Assembly: GCA_029880265.1 (NCBI GenBank)
Contig: JAOUOT010000002.1
Span: forward strand, 271,702-335,701
Reading direction: 5' to 3'
DNA length: 64,000 nucleotides
Source of the DNA: Spirochaetia bacterium
GTDB lineage: Bacteria > Spirochaetota > Leptospiria > Turneriellales > JAOUOS01
The notes below the pieces were generated by a model. The model searched no databases. It worked only from the letters and a program-made list of their open reading frames with translations, and was not told where the DNA came from. Made by a program: the position numbers and the translations under genes. Positions within the stretch are counted from its first letter, which is position 1. Every line of letters starts with the position of its first letter. Of this stretch, positions 9,199-17,860 are shown in pieces.

Positions 9199-9900
9199 TT
9201 ACTCGGTCACAAGAGGGTTTTCAACTACTTTATCGTCAGGTTTTAACTTATATGAAAACATATTTCCGGGAATTTCTTTGTTCAGCTCTATATTGTCAAA
9301 CTCAAGGGTTACCTGACGGCCGCTTGGCAAAGATGCCACAATACTCGAAATAAGATATGATTTCGCGTCTACATAAACCAGCATTGTTTCAAACCCTCCC
9401 GACTTTTCTTTTTCTTCTAACAATAATACGAAATATTTCTTCTTACTTTTAACGACCGGCTGCTTGGGGGTATCAAATCTGTAATGATACCTTCTAAACA
9501 AATTAACCAGCCCTTCATAACTGCCGGCATTATAAATATTTTTACTATTAGACGAAACGTCTAAATCTTGTATTCCCACGGCTTTTAAACTCGCTATATA
9601 TACCCACATTTTTTTCCCGTTTGAGATTATCAAATCGCCCGAAGGATTCTTAAATGTAAAATTTATATAACCGCCTTTTTTATAATAGGCCAAACCTTTT
9701 GAAACGAGCAACTTATTTTTTTCTTTGCTTTTTATGTTAAATTCAGCCTTATAGGTTTCAATTTTCTTAAAATGAATTTTCATTTTATCGACAACATCGT
9801 TAGGATGCAGAAAATCTTCCGCATACGCAGAAAAAGTCGCGCTAACAAAAACTATAATATATAATACTGTTCTTATTTTCTGTGCTATCTTTCTTTTCAT
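9199..9900 (-). CDS. lolA: LolA-type periplasmic outer-membrane lipoprotein carrier
   Basis: 233 residues with a clear signal peptide ending at AYA (about residue 27). The mature part has the LolA pattern: an N-terminal helix with ETYKAEFNIKSKEKN, then GLAYYKKGGYINFTFKNPSG, then LIISNGKKMWVY, and a C-terminal VTLEFDNIELN strand. LolA carries lipoproteins from the LolCDE exporter across the periplasm. No lolB or lolCDE is nearby, and spirochaetes commonly lack LolB. It probably starts the lolA-rodZ-rimO-pgsA-pgpA transcript; the 100 bp upstream separate it from the small gene before it. Confidence 0.85.
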   Translation of the reverse strand: MKRKIAQKIRTVLYIIVFVSATFSAYAEDFLHPNDVVDKMKIHFKKIETYKAEFNIKSKEKNKLLVSKGLAYYKKGGYINFTFKNPSGDLIISNGKKMWVYIASLKAVGIQDLDVSSNSKNIYNAGSYEGLVNLFRRYHYRFDTPKQPVVKSKKKYFVLLLEEKEKSGGFETMLVYVDAKSYLISSIVASLPSGRQVTLEFDNIELNKEIPGNMFSYKLKPDDKVVENPLVTE

Positions 9901-10005
9901 GCTAACTTTTATCGTCTAAGTAGATTTCAATAATGCGCCAAAATCGAAATTAAATTCGTTGTTGTCAATTACTTTACAATAGACGTCTTCTCTTTTATCG
10001 TTAAC

Positions 10006-10296
10006 TTAATTTAACGCCCAAACATTCAATTTCTTTTCAATATTTTCTCTAAGATAGGGAGGATGAAATTTTACGTATTCTACCCTGACTTTTTTATCTT
10101 TTTCAAAACCAATTACCTTAAAATGAGGATGTAAAAGCCTTATATACTTTTTTGAGGCAATATTTTTTACCTCATATGAAACTTCATCTTGTCGCAGCGA
10201 CTTGTATAAATTTTCATCAACAGGCTTTTGAAACAAGTATTCTCTAACCCCGTCGCCGTTTAAACAGCTTCTTACCATTTTACAGATAAATGCCAT
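10006..10296 (-). CDS. Small protein of unknown function directly behind tRNA-Val
   Basis: 96 residues, not recognised. Composition is basic, with a mixed beta pattern in the second half (YIRLLHPHFKVIGFEKDKK, then VRVEYVKFHPPY), and there is no signal or membrane segment. The ATG lies only 7 bp beyond the 3' end of tRNA-Val and has no visible Shine-Dalgarno sequence; an in-frame ATG at 10278 is the alternative. If the tRNA is cut out of a common rpsT-tRNA transcript, this message would be nearly leaderless. Coding character looks genuine but no homologue can be named. Confidence 0.55.
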   Translation of the reverse strand: MAFICKMVRSCLNGDGVREYLFQKPVDENLYKSLRQDEVSYEVKNIASKKYIRLLHPHFKVIGFEKDKKVRVEYVKFHPPYLRENIEKKLNVWALN

Positions 10297-10303
10297 TATT
10301 ATT

Positions 10304-10377
10304 TGGGCGATGAAAGATTCGAACTTTCGACCCCCTGCTTGTAAGGCAGGTGCTCTAACCAGCTGAGCTAATCGCCC
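10304..10377 (-). tRNA. tRNA-Val (anticodon TAC)
   Basis: Complete cloverleaf, 74 nt. The seven-base acceptor stem GGGCGAT pairs with ATCGCCC, discriminator A. The D-arm reads AGCTCAGCTGGTTAGAGC, the anticodon stem is CCTGC/GCAGG around loop CTTACAA, and the T-arm contains GTTCGAATC. The anticodon TAC reads valine GTA codons. CCA is not encoded. It sits 6 bp after rpsT and 7 bp before the next small gene, so it is probably processed from a shared transcript. Confidence 0.97.
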
Positions 10378-10383
10378 TTTATT

Positions 10384-10713
10384 TTATTGCTCTGCGACTT
10401 CAGAGACTTCCGCAGGTTCGGCTATAGGCGCTTCTTTTTTTACGCCCTGCTTCATTAATTTTTGAAGAAATATTGCAATTCTCGATTTCTTTCTCGCAAC
10501 CGTATTTTTATGATATATATTTCTTTTTGCGGCTTTATCTATTAACGATGTAAAAATGCTGTAACTTTTTGAGGCTTCTTCAAGTTTACCTTCTGAAGCT
10601 AATTTACGAACCTTCTTTTCAAAAGTACGCACTGCGGCCTTTTTTGACTGGTTTGCTTCTCGTCTTTTTATATTTTGGCGCGCTCTTTTTTTGGCAGATT
10701 TTATATTAGGCAA
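10384..10713 (-). CDS. rpsT: 30S ribosomal protein S20 (TTG start)
   Basis: 109 residues. It begins PNIKSAKKRARQNIKRREAN, the diagnostic S20 opening, and contains the helical RNA-binding core (AVRTFEKKVRKLA, NIYHKNTVARKKSRIA). A 20-residue acidic, Ala/Glu-rich tail after residue 88 is extra compared with the usual length of about 87. The start codon is TTG, five bases after a strong AGGAGGG ribosome binding site. E. coli rpsT also starts with UUG, and that weak start serves its translational feedback by S20; the same control is plausible here. tRNA-Val follows 6 bp downstream. Confidence 0.95.
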   Translation of the reverse strand: MPNIKSAKKRARQNIKRREANQSKKAAVRTFEKKVRKLASEGKLEEASKSYSIFTSLIDKAAKRNIYHKNTVARKKSRIAIFLQKLMKQGVKKEAPIAEPAEVSEVAEQ

Positions 10714-10735
10714 AGTACCCTCCTGTTTCTGTGAC

Positions 10736-10764
10736 TTTAATTCATTTTACAGACATGCCGTCAA
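10736..10764 (-). promoter_or_regulatory. Possible sigma-70 promoter for rpsT-tRNA-Val
   Basis: On the minus strand TTGACG (10759-10764) is followed after 17 bp by ATTAAA (10736-10741), about 25 bp before the rpsT start. The -35 hexamer is the same as the one in front of the tRNA-Ser operon; the -10 is weak. It lies between mlaD and rpsT and would let the ribosomal gene be expressed independently. Confidence 0.35.
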
Positions 10765-10782
10765 TCGTTTTGTTATCTGTAT

Positions 10783-11670
10783 TTATTCTTTATAAAAAAG
10801 CAAGTATGGTTTGTCTTTCAACAGGCGAAACAAGTCTTTGGCGTTATTTACGGCTTCGTTCGTGTTCCGATAAATATGTTCATCGGCTAGGAACTTTCCT
10901 ACTGAACCGCGGCCCGAGTTTATTCTCTGCGTAATCAAGTTTAAATCTTTTGATATTTGCGACATATTCGCCAGCATGATTTGTATATCTTCTTTATTTT
11001 TAACCGATATGTCAGAAAAATTTTCAGATAAGATATTGAGTTTTGCCATTAATAAATCTAAATGCTCAGACAGTCTCCCGAAAGAATTTCTTGCCTGTTT
11101 AATCGTAAACCTGATATCTTGGCGGTTCTCGGCCGCTATGGCGTTTAAGTTTGAAATAAACCGCTCGGTCTCTTTCATAATTTCGGCTAAAACCTGCCCT
11201 CCGCTTTTGCCGTCAAACCAGCTTGAAAATACCATTAGCATCTGATCAATAGAGGGAGGGTCGATTCCCTGCCATACGTCGCCCGGCTGAATAAACTCGT
11301 CGTCTTCATTTGCCGGCGGAATCGTAATATTTATGAATTTTTGACCCATAAGACCGGTTGTATAAATCGAGAACTGCGTTTCGGGCGTTTTGGGAATTCT
11401 ATTTTTTAAGTCGTTATTTAAATAAATTGTGACATAAGTCTGTAAATCTTTCTGGTATATTTTTTTCACATAGCCGACAGGAATGCCCCCCGCTACTTTA
11501 ACAGAGGCCCCTTCAGAAAGATTATTTAAAAAAGAGAATTTAAGCTCAACCGTAAAGCCCTCTTTGGCAATGCGCCATCTTGCTAAAATAGCTAACCCTA
11601 TTACAAATATAGTCGTCGCTATAATCACCATCAGCCCCACATAAACCGCCGTTTTTTTATTTACTTCCAT
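10783..11670 (-). CDS. mlaD: MlaD/MCE-domain lipid-binding component of a Mla transporter
   Basis: 295 residues from the ATG at 11670, chosen because AAGGGGG lies 8 bp upstream; a longer frame from 11703 lacks such a site. One N-terminal membrane helix (TAVYVGLMVIIATTIFVIGL) is followed by an MCE domain with NLSEGASVKVAGGIPVGYV and TTGLMGQKFINI, then a long helical C-terminal part. MlaD forms the periplasmic lipid-binding ring on the inner-membrane MlaEF complex that moves phospholipids between the membranes. It is the third gene of mlaE-mlaF-mlaD; mlaB and mlaC are not in the window. Confidence 0.88.
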   Translation of the reverse strand: MEVNKKTAVYVGLMVIIATTIFVIGLAILARWRIAKEGFTVELKFSFLNNLSEGASVKVAGGIPVGYVKKIYQKDLQTYVTIYLNNDLKNRIPKTPETQFSIYTTGLMGQKFINITIPPANEDDEFIQPGDVWQGIDPPSIDQMLMVFSSWFDGKSGGQVLAEIMKETERFISNLNAIAAENRQDIRFTIKQARNSFGRLSEHLDLLMAKLNILSENFSDISVKNKEDIQIMLANMSQISKDLNLITQRINSGRGSVGKFLADEHIYRNTNEAVNNAKDLFRLLKDKPYLLFYKE

Positions 11671-11710
11671 AATAAATGCCCCCTTTATAGTATTATAATA
11701 CAATTTTTAA

Positions 11711-12466
11711 TTAGAGTATAGAAATTGGTCCCTTGGCCATCCCCTGCACAAATTGATAAACAACCGGATCTTTGCTTTCTTTAAATGCCTCGGGTTCTCC
11801 CGTTAAAATAAAATCGCCCTCATACAGCATGGCCACCCTGTCAGCCGTATGAAAAGTCGATTTCATATCATGAGATATGACTAGAGTCGTCACATTCAAT
11901 TCTTTATTTAAAGTCATAATCAAATCATCTACGGCAGAAGCAAGAATAGGATCTACCCCTGTTGTAGGCTCGTCATAAAGCACAATTTTAGGCTGTAAAG
12001 CAATCGCGCGCGCCAGCCCCACTCTTTTTTGCATACCGCCCGAAAGAGTAGACGGGCTAAAGTCTTCCACAGATTTTAGCCCTACAAGAGAAAGTTTTTC
12101 AGATACTATAGATTTTATTTCTTCTTCTTTTTTATTTGTAAAACGCCTTAACGTAAAGGCCACGTTTTCAAAAACAGTCATTGAATCAAATAGAGCGGCC
12201 ATTTGAAACAATACGCCCATTTTCATTCTCACCCGCATTAAATCTTTTTCTGAAAGCGAAAAGATTTCTTCGTCTTCAATATAAACCTTGCCGCTGTCTG
12301 GTCTCATGAGCCCCGTAATATGCTTTAATAAAACAGATTTTCCGGAGCCGCTTTTGCCTATTACATACATGATTTCTCCGTTATTAACTTGCAGACTTGC
12401 GCCTTTAAGCACTTTTTTTTCGCCAAAGCTTTTATAGAGATTTTGTATGCTAATAACGGCGCTCAT
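11711..12466 (-). CDS. mlaF: ABC transporter ATPase MlaF
   Basis: 251 residues from the ATG at 12466, placed there because the ABC domain starts at once (SAVISIQNLYKSFGEKKVL) and the preceding mlaE stop lies 1 bp upstream. Walker A is GKSGSGKS (residues 37-44), the signature LSGGMQKRVGLARA, Walker B IVLYDEPTTGVDP, and the switch His follows in LVISHDM. It powers lipid transport by the MlaEFD complex. The frame can be read back to 12517, but that part overlaps mlaE and encodes an unrelated hydrophobic run. Confidence 0.92.
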   Translation of the reverse strand: MSAVISIQNLYKSFGEKKVLKGASLQVNNGEIMYVIGKSGSGKSVLLKHITGLMRPDSGKVYIEDEEIFSLSEKDLMRVRMKMGVLFQMAALFDSMTVFENVAFTLRRFTNKKEEEIKSIVSEKLSLVGLKSVEDFSPSTLSGGMQKRVGLARAIALQPKIVLYDEPTTGVDPILASAVDDLIMTLNKELNVTTLVISHDMKSTFHTADRVAMLYEGDFILTGEPEAFKESKDPVVYQFVQGMAKGPISIL

Positions 12467-12467
12467 T

Positions 12468-13286
12468 TTATAAACCAAACATTTGAAAAATATACGTAAG
12501 AAAATAATCAGAAACAATAATCACCATAAACGAATAGACAACGGCTTCAATTGTCGCCTGCCCTACGCCCTGAGCTCCCCCTTTTGCTCTAAAACCGGTA
12601 TAACAAGAAATCAATGCAATTTCGGCCCCGAAGAAGAAAGTTTTTCCCACGCCCGAGATTAAGTCTTTGGCTCTTAGCATATTTCTGGCGCTTTCAAAAT
12701 ATGTGGCAATCGGTATATCAAGACTCACATATGAAATAATGGCTCCGCCGAAAACGCCGACTAAAATTGCCATGGTCGCCACCATCGGCACCGTAAATAC
12801 CGAAGCTAGAAATCGCGGCACCGATAAATACTGCACGGGGTTTGTCGCAAGCGTACTTAAAGCGTCAATTTGCTCGGTAACTTTCATGGTGCCTATCTCG
12901 GCGGCAATAGAAGAACCTACCCTGCCGGCCAATAAAACGGCGGTCAACACAGGCGCAAGCTCTCTTACCATGGCCATTGAAATTCCGCCTCCCATATACG
13001 TCGTAATCCCTTGAATTTGCTGTTCCATAGGGCCGCCTAGCTGAAGAGCCATCACCATCCCTACAAAAAAAGACGATATGGTGCCGACGGGAATCGACTT
13101 CACGCCGATTTCATGCATCTGGTACAACAGGCTCTTAAAATCAAAAGGTTTAGCGAAAATCAGACGGATGGTTTGCATCGAGAAAATACTGAACGCGCCC
13201 ACTTCTTCAAGCATATTTAAGAATATCAGCCCGATTTTTTCAAAAAACTTCATTACCGGTTCATAATAAAATTTTATCCCCACCAT
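12468..13286 (-). CDS. mlaE: MlaE-type ABC permease
   Basis: 272-residue membrane permease of the MlaE family. The family core is visible: FFVGMVMALQLGG, then GISMAMVRELAPVLTAVLLA, GRVGSSIAAEIGTMKVTEQI and DALSTLATNPVQYLSVPR. Five or so hydrophobic segments follow an amphipathic N-terminus. It is the first gene of the minus-strand mla operon and shares a 136-bp upstream region with the divergent hydrogenase operon. Confidence 0.93.
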   Translation of the reverse strand: MVGIKFYYEPVMKFFEKIGLIFLNMLEEVGAFSIFSMQTIRLIFAKPFDFKSLLYQMHEIGVKSIPVGTISSFFVGMVMALQLGGPMEQQIQGITTYMGGGISMAMVRELAPVLTAVLLAGRVGSSIAAEIGTMKVTEQIDALSTLATNPVQYLSVPRFLASVFTVPMVATMAILVGVFGGAIISYVSLDIPIATYFESARNMLRAKDLISGVGKTFFFGAEIALISCYTGFRAKGGAQGVGQATIEAVVYSFMVIIVSDYFLTYIFQMFGL

Positions 13287-13372
13287 GCAACGATAAATTT
13301 TTAATTATTTTCTTCAAATAATGCTTAAATTGCGCGTCATAATCGCCAAAATACGTTTTTTTATGATTATTT

Positions 13373-13399
13373 TTGTCATTTTAAATGATTCATTAATAT
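13373..13399 (+). promoter_or_regulatory. Possible promoter/operator of the hydrogenase operon
   Basis: In the 136-bp divergent region, TTGTCA (13373-13378) and TAATAT (13394-13399) are spaced 15 bp apart, short for sigma-70. Between and partly over them lies the perfect 11-bp palindrome AATGATTCATT (13384-13394), ending 28 bp before the hydB ATG. The arrangement would suit a repressor operator. No FNR or Rex consensus is visible. Confidence 0.28.
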
Positions 13400-13422
13400 C
13401 TTAAAGTCAAAGCAATGCGGTA

Positions 13423-14472
13423 ATGATTTTTAAAACCATCACAAAAGAAAATTTAAAAACGTTCATATCAAATGTAATTGAAAAAAATAGTACATTTGCT
13501 CCCGTAATTACTTCCAGAGATTCAGAAAATAAACCCGTTTACCAGTTTAAAGAAGTTGAATCTTTCGAAGAAATAGAAATCGATTATACAAAATCGTATT
13601 CATCTATAAAAAACTTTTTTCTGCCTTTTAAAGAAAACCTTTCAACCTTTGATTTCAATGAAGGTTCGTGGGAACAAAATATCAACTATACCGTTCATCC
13701 AAGAGTAATTTTCGGGGTTAGAGCCTGCGACATAAACGCCTTATTGAAGCTTGATCAGGTATTTTTACAGGGGAAATTTCCTCATCCTTCTTACGCGGCG
13801 AGACGAAAAAACACGTTTATTATCGGCCTTGATCACGAACCCATGGAAGACTGCTTCTGCCGTTCGCTTGATACCGACGAAGCGGTTCACGGTTTTGATA
13901 TTTTTCTAACCGATATCGGCTCTAAATATTTTATGCTGATTAATTCGTCAAAGGCTTTCAACCTTCTTCAAAATACCGAGGTTGAAGATGTCACAGAAAA
14001 AGACAGAGAACATTATATTAAAGAAAAAAACCGTCTAGCGTCACTTTTTCAAACACAGGTAGAAATTACCGGCATGGCCAACCTAATGGATCTTGAATTT
14101 GAGTCGGATGTCTGGCAAAAATGGGGAGACAAATGCCTTAGCTGCGGCAGCTGCGCCATGGTGTGCCCCACCTGCTACTGTTACAATGTCTGCGAAAAAA
14201 TAGACCTTTCGCTTAGAAAATCTTCAAAAGAAAAAATGCTTTATTCATGCAATTTAATTGATTTTGCCGAAGTCGCGGGCGGCCATAATTTCAGAGAAAA
14301 ATCTTCAAGCCGCTTAAAATACCGCTATTATCACCAGCACAGGGGCTTTGTCGAAAGTTTTGACGAATCAAAATGCGTCGGATGTAACCGCTGCCGAAAA
14401 GCCTGCCCAGCCGGAATAAATCCGGTTGAAGTAATAAAAGATCTTCGCATGCAGCGTCAGGAGAACGAATAA
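13423..14472 (+). CDS. hydB: [NiFe]-hydrogenase beta subunit, iron-sulfur (sulfhydrogenase HydB type)
   Basis: 349 residues, related to sulfhydrogenase beta subunit and to AsrA of anaerobic sulfite reductase. Two ferredoxin-like cluster sites lie in the last third: [16 protein letters not shown] near residue 245 and [12 protein letters not shown] near residue 320. The N-terminal 200 residues are the family's non-cluster domain, including [18 protein letters not shown]. It would pass electrons between the hydrogenase core and the flavin subunit encoded next. A tiny ATG-CGG-TAA frame overlaps the start codon (TAATG). The hydG start follows after 1 bp. Confidence 0.88.
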   Translation: MIFKTITKENLKTFISNVIEKNSTFAPVITSRDSENKPVYQFKEVESFEEIEIDYTKSYSSIKNFFLPFKENLSTFDFNEGSWEQNINYTVHPRVIFGVRACDINALLKLDQVFLQGKFPHPSYAARRKNTFIIGLDHEPMEDCFCRSLDTDEAVHGFDIFLTDIGSKYFMLINSSKAFNLLQNTEVEDVTEKDREHYIKEKNRLASLFQTQVEITGMANLMDLEFESDVWQKWGDKCLSCGSCAMVCPTCYCYNVCEKIDLSLRKSSKEKMLYSCNLIDFAEVAGGHNFREKSSSRLKYRYYHQHRGFVESFDESKCVGCNRCRKACPAGINPVEVIKDLRMQRQENE

Positions 14473-14473
14473 G

Positions 14474-15382
14474 ATGACATACCAGATACCGGTTTATGAC
14501 ATAAATAAGGAACATTCTTTATCGCAGCCGCCTAATTATAACAATAAAAATTCTCTCATGAAAACCGACAAGGTTTACAAATGCGAGATTACAAATATTG
14601 TAGAACTCACTGATAAAGAAAAACTTTTTCAGTTAAAAATCATTGATCCTGTTGAAGCTAAAATATTTTCTTTTCTTCCCGGGCAATTTGTCATGCTTGA
14701 ACTTCCCGGATTCGGAGAAATCCCCATTTCTATCTCTGGTTCAACTTCAAGAAGAGGTTCCGTGGCCCTGTGCATTCGAAAGGCAGGCAAAGTAACCAAT
14801 ATGCTGCATAAACTTTCAAAAGGCGCGCATGTGGGCATTCGCGGCCCTTTCGGAACCCACTTTCCCATGAAACAAATGGCGGGAGGTAATATCCTTTTAA
14901 TCGCAGGCGGCCTGGGTATTGCTCCTTTAAGGGCCCCCATCTATTATATAAACGAACATCGCTCTGAATATGAAAATGTGCATATTTTATACGGCGTCAA
15001 GACTCCCGATGAAATTATTTTTGATTTTCAGTTTGATTCATGGCGAAAAGTTTACGGCTATAATATCGATATCATTGTCGAAAAACCCGATAAAAACTGG
15101 CGGGGCAAAACCGGACTGATCACCGAACTTTTCAACGACATTGTAATTGATCCTGAAAATACATCCGCCATAGTATGCGGCCCGCCTGTCATGTTCAAGT
15201 TTGTATGCGACTATCTTCACAGACAGGGTTTGCCCATGAATAAAATGTTCGTCTCTCTTGAAAGAAGAATGCACTGCGGCATGGGCAAATGCTGCCGATG
15301 CATGGTAGGTTCAACATTTACATGCGTTGACGGCCCTGTAATGGATTTCTGGACAGTTATGAACCTCAAAGAGGCAATATAA
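14474..15382 (+). CDS. hydG: [NiFe]-hydrogenase gamma subunit, FAD/NAD(P)-binding (HydG type)
   Basis: 302 residues of the ferredoxin-NADP reductase family as found in group 3b hydrogenases. An FAD-binding domain contains [13 protein letters not shown] and [14 protein letters not shown]; the nucleotide domain contains [20 protein letters not shown]-terminal [2Fe-2S] site is formed by CGMGKCCRC with a distal Cys in TFTCVDG. It exchanges electrons with NAD(P)H. The ATG at 14474 has AGGAG 10 bp upstream; an in-frame ATG at codon 29 just before the domain is an alternative. hydD starts after 2 bp. Confidence 0.9.
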   Translation: MTYQIPVYDINKEHSLSQPPNYNNKNSLMKTDKVYKCEITNIVELTDKEKLFQLKIIDPVEAKIFSFLPGQFVMLELPGFGEIPISISGSTSRRGSVALCIRKAGKVTNMLHKLSKGAHVGIRGPFGTHFPMKQMAGGNILLIAGGLGIAPLRAPIYYINEHRSEYENVHILYGVKTPDEIIFDFQFDSWRKVYGYNIDIIVEKPDKNWRGKTGLITELFNDIVIDPENTSAIVCGPPVMFKFVCDYLHRQGLPMNKMFVSLERRMHCGMGKCCRCMVGSTFTCVDGPVMDFWTVMNLKEAI

Positions 15383-15384
15383 AT

Positions 15385-16143
15385 ATGAATTTTTCAGGAT
15401 TACCCCTCAAGAAATACAAAGCGGCTTTTTTTGATTTCACCTCATGCGAAGGCTGCCAGCTTCAGGTTTTAAACAATGAAAAAAATCTTATATCTTTTTT
15501 GTCATTAATAGAAATTGTCAATTTCAGAGAAATCTCTTCAGAAAAAAGAGACGATTATGAAATTGCCTTTATCGAGGGAGCGGTTTCAAGAAAAGATCAG
15601 CTGCCTAAACTAAAAGAGATCAGAGAAAAAGCCAAAATGGTTATCGCGCTCGGAACATGCGCCTGCTACGGCGGCGTAAACGCAATGAAGAACAGTTTTT
15701 CTATTGAAGCCGCCGTAAGCGAAGTCTACAAAGAACAAAAGGTAGACACCATGCCGGTTCAAAAAATAAGCGATATCATTGATGTAGACCTTCAAATACC
15801 CGGTTGCCCTATTTCGAAGAAAGAGCTTGAAGAAATTCTTTTAAGCTTATCTCTCGGTTCTGTCGTTGATAGAAAAAAATATCCCGTATGCGTAGAATGC
15901 AAGCAGAACATGAACCACTGTTTTCTTGATCAGGGTAAATTGTGCTTCGGAACCATAACGCGCGCAGGCTGTAATTCTGTCTGCGTAAATGGTAAGCTGC
16001 CCTGTTACGGCTGCCGCGGGCCTTCAGACGAAACCAACTGGAAATCTTTAAAAAATATATTACAAGAAAAAGGCATTACTGAAGAAGAAATTGACGAAAA
16101 ACTAACGCTATTTAATACATTATATGAGGTTACAAAAAAATGA
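15385..16143 (+). CDS. hydD: [NiFe]-hydrogenase small (delta) subunit
   Basis: 252 residues. Proximal-cluster ligands are in the N-terminal CEGCQLQVLN (Cys21, Cys24), ALGTCACYGGVNA and IPGCPISKKE. A C-terminal Cys-rich part (CVECKQNMNHCF, CFGTITRAGCNSVC, PCYGCRGP) holds two further clusters. There is no twin-arginine signal peptide, so the enzyme is cytosolic. It relays electrons from the NiFe site in HydA to HydB/HydG. The 3' end overlaps hydA by four bases (ATGA), implying coupled translation. Confidence 0.93.
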   Translation: MNFSGLPLKKYKAAFFDFTSCEGCQLQVLNNEKNLISFLSLIEIVNFREISSEKRDDYEIAFIEGAVSRKDQLPKLKEIREKAKMVIALGTCACYGGVNAMKNSFSIEAAVSEVYKEQKVDTMPVQKISDIIDVDLQIPGCPISKKELEEILLSLSLGSVVDRKKYPVCVECKQNMNHCFLDQGKLCFGTITRAGCNSVCVNGKLPCYGCRGPSDETNWKSLKNILQEKGITEEEIDEKLTLFNTLYEVTKK

Positions 16144-17414
16144 AAATTGATATGAACATAAATATCAGTCACATTGCGCGCGTCGAGGGCCATGGAGATA
16201 TTCATATTAAGGTCAAAGACGGCCGTCTTGTCGAAGCAAAATGGTCGGTCGTCGAGACTCCGCGTTTTTTCGAGGTGATGCTGAAAAACAAATCAATAGA
16301 AATGGCACCTTTAATTGTTTCACGAATCTGCGGCATCTGTTCTGTAAGCCATACTCTTGCCTCTCTTAGGGCAATTGAAAACGCGTTATCTGTTGCGCCC
16401 CCCCATATCGCCGAGAAATTAAGACTTCTGGCCCTGAATGCCGAGATATTGCAGAGCCATTCTCTGCATCTTTTTTTTCTGGCAATGCCCGATTTTTACA
16501 ACGAACACAGCGCCATACCTCTCATGAAAAGAAAGAACGAAATGTACGAATCTGCCCTTCGAATCAGGGGGCTGGCCAATTTAATGTGTGAATTAATCGG
16601 GGGAAGAACAACACATCCGGTAAGCTTCTGCATAGGCGGCATAAGAAAAACGCCGACAACTGAAGAATATTTAACGCTAATTGAAAGCTTATCTAAAATT
16701 ATAACAGATTTAGAGTTTGCTTCTGAAATTTTTGAGTCTCTTCAAATGCCTGATTTTCAAAGAGATACCGAATTTGTATCATTAAAAGGCGAAAATAATT
16801 ACAACCTTATTGGCGGCTCTCTTGTATCTTCAGACGGCGTTAAGAAAAATGAAAACGATTATCTTGCCATGACAAACGAATATACGGTCGATTTTTCTAC
16901 CAGCAAACATGCACGTTTATCGCGCGACTCATTTGCCGCCGGTCCTCTCGCGAGAATCAATAATAATTATAATTTTCTGCATCCCGCTGCAAAAGACGAG
17001 GCAGAAAAGTTTAATCTCAAACCACCAAATCATAACCCGTTTATGAATAACATTGCCCGATTAGTTGAATGTTTTCATGTCGTTTATGATTCAATTTTAT
17101 TACTAGAAGAGGTAATTGAAGATAAATCAAACGATCTAATATCCGATTTTTCGATATCAGAAGCCGAAGGTATCTCAGCCATTGAAGCTCCGCGGGGTAT
17201 TTTATATCATCATTACGAAATAAATAAAAAAGGTAAAATTGAAAAGGCAAACTGCGTTATTCCGACGACACAAAATAACGCCAATATTCATCTTGATTTA
17301 TATGCGCTAGTAAAAGAAGAACTTGCCAAAGGTAAAACCGACAATGAAATCACTCGTTTAAGCGAAATGCTCGTCAGATCATATGACCCCTGTATTTCCT
17401 GTTCTGTACACTAA
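16140..17414 (+). CDS. hydA: [NiFe]-hydrogenase large (alpha) subunit without C-terminal extension
   Basis: 424 residues carrying the active-site ligands. The N-terminal pair is in SRICGICSVSH (Cys64, Cys67), preceded by the conserved RVEGHG (Arg14-Gly19). The C-terminal pair is in DPCISCSVH (Cys418, Cys421). The last codon before TAA is the His of this motif, so the peptide that maturation proteases normally remove is missing. Subunit set and gene order (beta, gamma, delta, alpha) match Pyrococcus hydBGDA, placing the enzyme in the bidirectional NAD(P)-linked group 3b. No hyp maturation genes are in the window. Confidence 0.94.
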   Translation: MKIDMNINISHIARVEGHGDIHIKVKDGRLVEAKWSVVETPRFFEVMLKNKSIEMAPLIVSRICGICSVSHTLASLRAIENALSVAPPHIAEKLRLLALNAEILQSHSLHLFFLAMPDFYNEHSAIPLMKRKNEMYESALRIRGLANLMCELIGGRTTHPVSFCIGGIRKTPTTEEYLTLIESLSKIITDLEFASEIFESLQMPDFQRDTEFVSLKGENNYNLIGGSLVSSDGVKKNENDYLAMTNEYTVDFSTSKHARLSRDSFAAGPLARINNNYNFLHPAAKDEAEKFNLKPPNHNPFMNNIARLVECFHVVYDSILLLEEVIEDKSNDLISDFSISEAEGISAIEAPRGILYHHYEINKKGKIEKANCVIPTTQNNANIHLDLYALVKEELAKGKTDNEITRLSEMLVRSYDPCISCSVH

Positions 17415-17447
17415 ACAGTTAGCATGTACATGTAATTTTAATTTTAT

Positions 17448-17747
17448 TTAATTGTGAAGCATTTTCACGAGTTCATTTGCTTTCATATAGTTTTCACCTT
17501 CTTCTGTACGCACATTTCTAAAGTGCTCACATTTCAAACAGTTTCCCATCTTCGCGGCAAAAGAGCCCTGCACTTTGCCTCCACATAAGGTACCAACTAA
17601 AGCCCAGCATGCTCTGCCGCCTTTTGCGCCTCCGTTTATACCATTTAGTTTTGAATCTAAAGCTGCGGGACAAGTTCCCAGTTCTGTTACCTTTATACCG
17701 CCTGGCTGCCTCCCGCATTTTTTAAACTCCCAGCAATTCGCTTTCAT
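17448..17747 (-). CDS. Two-CW domain small cysteine-rich protein
   Basis: 99 residues from ATG 17747; a GTG at 17765 gives six more. Two CW units are visible: KANCWEFKKCGRQPGG at the start and GRACWALVGTLCGGKVQG in the middle, followed by NCLKCEHFRNV, in all seven conserved Cys. This is the small two-CW domain found alone or fused to chemoreceptors and sensors in many anaerobes; its Cys pattern suggests metal, cluster or redox binding, but its role is not established. It is convergent with hydA (34 bp apart). GGGAG lies 11 bp before the chosen ATG. Confidence 0.75.
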   Translation of the reverse strand: MKANCWEFKKCGRQPGGIKVTELGTCPAALDSKLNGINGGAKGGRACWALVGTLCGGKVQGSFAAKMGNCLKCEHFRNVRTEEGENYMKANELVKMLHN

Positions 17748-17860
17748 AATACTATTTTCTCCCACAAAATTTTTAGCAATTTCTTATCTATCTTTGCCCA
17801 ATATTTTAAAAGAAAATAGTATTTATACATAATATGTCAATGAAAAAAAAACAGATTTTT

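Noticed and set aside
12467..12517. Upstream start of mlaF
   Set aside because: The extra 17 residues overlap mlaE and do not belong to the ABC domain; the ATG at 12466 fits the family start.
17415..17447. Hairpin CATGTACATG after hydA as terminator
   Set aside because: Stem too short and no stable loop; the convergent gene begins at once, so no terminator can be claimed.
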